Shown in pieces: positions 62,487 to 64,000 of a stretch of 64,000 nt of DNA. The DNA lies in the NCBI GenBank assembly GCA_016713905.1, contig JADJOE010000001.1, positions 616,501 through 680,500 on the forward strand, in the 5' to 3' direction. The translations under genes and the position numbers were made by a program. The stretch is from Candidatus Vicinibacter proximus (lineage in GTDB: Bacteria; Bacteroidota; Bacteroidia; Chitinophagales; Saprospiraceae). A model generated the notes under the pieces. It worked only from the letters and a program-made list of their open reading frames with translations. It was not told the origin of the DNA and did no database searches. Numbering within the stretch: position 1 is the first letter of the stretch; the number at the start of each line of letters is the position of its first letter.

Positions 62487-64000
62487 ATGAGCGACCAAAT
62501 CAAACACGAGTGTGGCCTGGCTTTTGTCCGCCTGCTTAAACCTCTCGAATACTATCAGGAAAAGTATGGTACGGCCTTTTATGGCCTGCAGAAGCTTCAA
62601 CTTCTGATGCAAAAACAAAGAAACCGTGGACAAGATGGCGCGGGTATGGCTACCATTAAACTGAATACCCAGCCGGGAGAAAAATACATCAGCAGGAGGA
62701 GAAGTAATGCGCCAAATTACCTTCAGGCTTTATTTGAAGGAGTTTACAGTCATTTCAAGGATATTACTTTAGAACAGGCAAATGATCCAGTTTGGTTAAA
62801 AGCGAATAAACCATTTATGGGTGAGGTATTGTTGGGCCATCTCCGTTACGGAACCCATGGAGACAACAGTATTGCTACGGTTCACCCATTCATCCGAGAA
62901 AATAATTGGATCAGTCGCAATCTGGTTATAGCCGGGAATTTCAACATGACCAATATTGAAGAATTGTTTGACAAACTGGTCAGTATGGGTCAATATCCAA
63001 AAGTCAAATCGGATACTGTAACGGTTATGGAGAAGATTGGACATTTTCTGGATGAAGAGGTTCAACACCTTTTTAACTGGTATAAACCCGAAGGTTACAA
63101 TCAGGTTGAAATCAACCCTTTAATTTTCGACAATCTGGACATTAGTCGAGTACTAAAAAAAGCTACCAAGAAATTTGATGGTGGATATGTGATGGCCGGG
63201 ATGATTGGACATGGAGATGCTTTTATTTTAAGGGATCCGAATGGTATTCGTCCGGCATTTTATTATCAGGATGAAGAAATTGTGGCTGTAGCTTCGGAAC
63301 GACCAGCTTTGCAAACTGCTCTTGGCATAAGGAGGACTGAGGTTCATGAAATCAAACCCGGAAATGCATTAATCATAAAGCATCATGGAGAGGTAAAGGA
63401 AGTATTGTGTCTTGAGCCTGGTGAAAAATTAAGTTGTTCATTTGAACGAATTTACTTTTCCAGGGGCAATGATTATGACATCTATCAAGAACGAAAAAAC
63501 CTGGGCAGACAGCTGGTTCCGGCGGTGATTGAGGCCATTAATGGAGATTTGGAAAATACTGTTTTCTCATTTATTCCAAACACCTCTGAAACAGCATTTT
63601 ATGGTTTGGTGGAGGGGCTTCATGATTATATGAACGATCAAAAAGCCAAGCAAATTAGAGCACTTGGGCCGGAGCCGGAAGCAAACCAGATAAAGGAAAT
63701 ATTGGATAAAAAACCAAGAATTGAAAAGTTGGTAGTTAAGGATGATAAAATGCGCACTTTTATCGCCAATGACAACATTAGGGGAGGTCTGGTATCCCAT
63801 GTTTATGATGTAAGCTATGGAATAGTCAGGAATCACCAAGACACTTTGGTGGTATTGGATGATTCCATTGTTAGAGGAACAACCCTCCGTGACAGCATCA
63901 TTAGGATTTTAGCGACTTTAAAGCCAAAAAAGATAATTGTACTCTCTTCCTCACCACAGATACGATTTCCGGATTGCTATGGCATTGACATGTCTCAAAT
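62487..64000 (+). CDS. Amidophosphoribosyltransferase (PurF-type), 3' end outside window
   Basis: Glutamine amidotransferase fused to a phosphoribosyltransferase, first step of purine synthesis: PRPP and glutamine give phosphoribosylamine. About 504 codons are visible. The N-terminus MSDQIKHECG places the nucleophile at Cys9 (cleaved N-terminal Cys in PurF, after a longer propeptide here). QRNRGQDGAG and HLRYGTHG lie in the glutaminase domain and VVLDDSIVRGTT is the PRPP loop. Long insertions in both domains match a long Bacteroidota PurF variant (about 630 residues) that often coexists with a classical purF, so it may be a paralog. The gene runs off the right edge. Confidence 0.88.
   Translation, partial: MSDQIKHECGLAFVRLLKPLEYYQEKYGTAFYGLQKLQLLMQKQRNRGQDGAGMATIKLNTQPGEKYISRRRSNAPNYLQALFEGVYSHFKDITLEQANDPVWLKANKPFMGEVLLGHLRYGTHGDNSIATVHPFIRENNWISRNLVIAGNFNMTNIEELFDKLVSMGQYPKVKSDTVTVMEKIGHFLDEEVQHLFNWYKPEGYNQVEINPLIFDNLDISRVLKKATKKFDGGYVMAGMIGHGDAFILRDPNGIRPAFYYQDEEIVAVASERPALQTALGIRRTEVHEIKPGNALIIKHHGEVKEVLCLEPGEKLSCSFERIYFSRGNDYDIYQERKNLGRQLVPAVIEAINGDLENTVFSFIPNTSETAFYGLVEGLHDYMNDQKAKQIRALGPEPEANQIKEILDKKPRIEKLVVKDDKMRTFIANDNIRGGLVSHVYDVSYGIVRNHQDTLVVLDDSIVRGTTLRDSIIRILATLKPKKIIVLSSSPQIRFPDCYGIDMSQ

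Noticed and set aside
62796..63839. Two 90-codon minus-strand frames
   Set aside because: Antisense shadows of the PurF-type gene with no domain or promoter.
1..64000. CRISPR array, prophage, transposon, tRNA or rRNA
   Set aside because: No regular spaced repeats, integrase or transposase genes, and no T-loop-like GTTCGA pattern with cloverleaf were seen when reading all intergenic gaps.

Overview
The window is a gene-dense, AT-rich stretch of a Bacteroidota chromosome, most likely a Saprospiraceae-type bacterium (inference). The evidence is the promoter grammar (TTTG-N18/20-TAnnTTTG ahead of cphB, hppA, rpmH and a purF-type gene), near absence of Shine-Dalgarno sequences, frequent lipoproteins, and several Bacteroidota-type proteins: long Rho with a charged insert, TlpA-like protein with an N-terminal DUF4369-like domain, GH3/beta-lactamase fusion, YebC of the MGR type, futalosine menaquinone synthesis and K+-dependent membrane pyrophosphatase. 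I see no phage, insertion sequence, CRISPR array, tRNA or rRNA.

Layout. 1-7.6 kb: gpmI (runs off the left edge), a DUF4783 protein, a divergent cyanophycinase/cyanophycin synthetase pair (cphB/cphA) for a nitrogen-storage polymer, a vanadium haloperoxidase-like lipoprotein and a MORN-type lipoprotein. 7.7-12.2 kb, minus: rimP-nusA-infB; infB is broken by a one-base frameshift in an A5 tract, and the leader carries a terminator-like hairpin. 12.2-14.2 kb, plus: mqnC and a purine nucleoside phosphorylase, 2 bp apart. 14.3-17 kb, minus: a TPR protein and a PstS-like lipoprotein. 17.1-19.5 kb: hppA with clear promoter and terminator. 19.5-20 kb: a gene-free stretch with one perfect DnaA box. 20.1-23.4 kb, minus: an EF-G-like GTPase with altered G motifs and a GT4 glycosyltransferase. 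23.7-27.1 kb, plus: S41 protease, tsaB and two ArsR-type regulators. 27.1-33.3 kb: lspA, mscS, a TlpA-like protein, frr, a zinc peptidase and serS. 33.4-37.3 kb: rho, rpmH, rnpA and a MltD-like transglycosylase. 37.4-38.1 kb: a non-coding stretch with two diverged copies of a triple-hairpin repeat. 38-40.4 kb: pheS-hisS. 40.7-44.5 kb: an O-antigen ligase-like protein, a DMT transporter and a TPR protein. 44.8-46.7 kb, minus: a conserved unknown gene and two cyclophilins. 46.8-55.7 kb, minus: two TMTC-like membrane proteins flanking yebC, then a GH3/beta-lactamase fusion and a LolC/E-type permease. 55.9-62.1 kb, minus: an M14 carboxypeptidase and the operon mutL, two rhomboids and an EEP-family membrane protein. 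62.5-64 kb: a PurF-type amidotransferase running off the right edge.

Most of the window is core housekeeping. The parts most worth a second look are the infB frameshift, the back-to-back rimP/mqnC promoter region with its leader hairpin, the triple-hairpin repeats, the duplicated TMTC-like genes around yebC, the cyanophycin pair, the EF-G paralog lacking canonical GTPase residues, and the mqnC-PNP coupling. Starts were moved inward from the longest possible frame where a signal peptide, paralog alignment or ATG made that more plausible.
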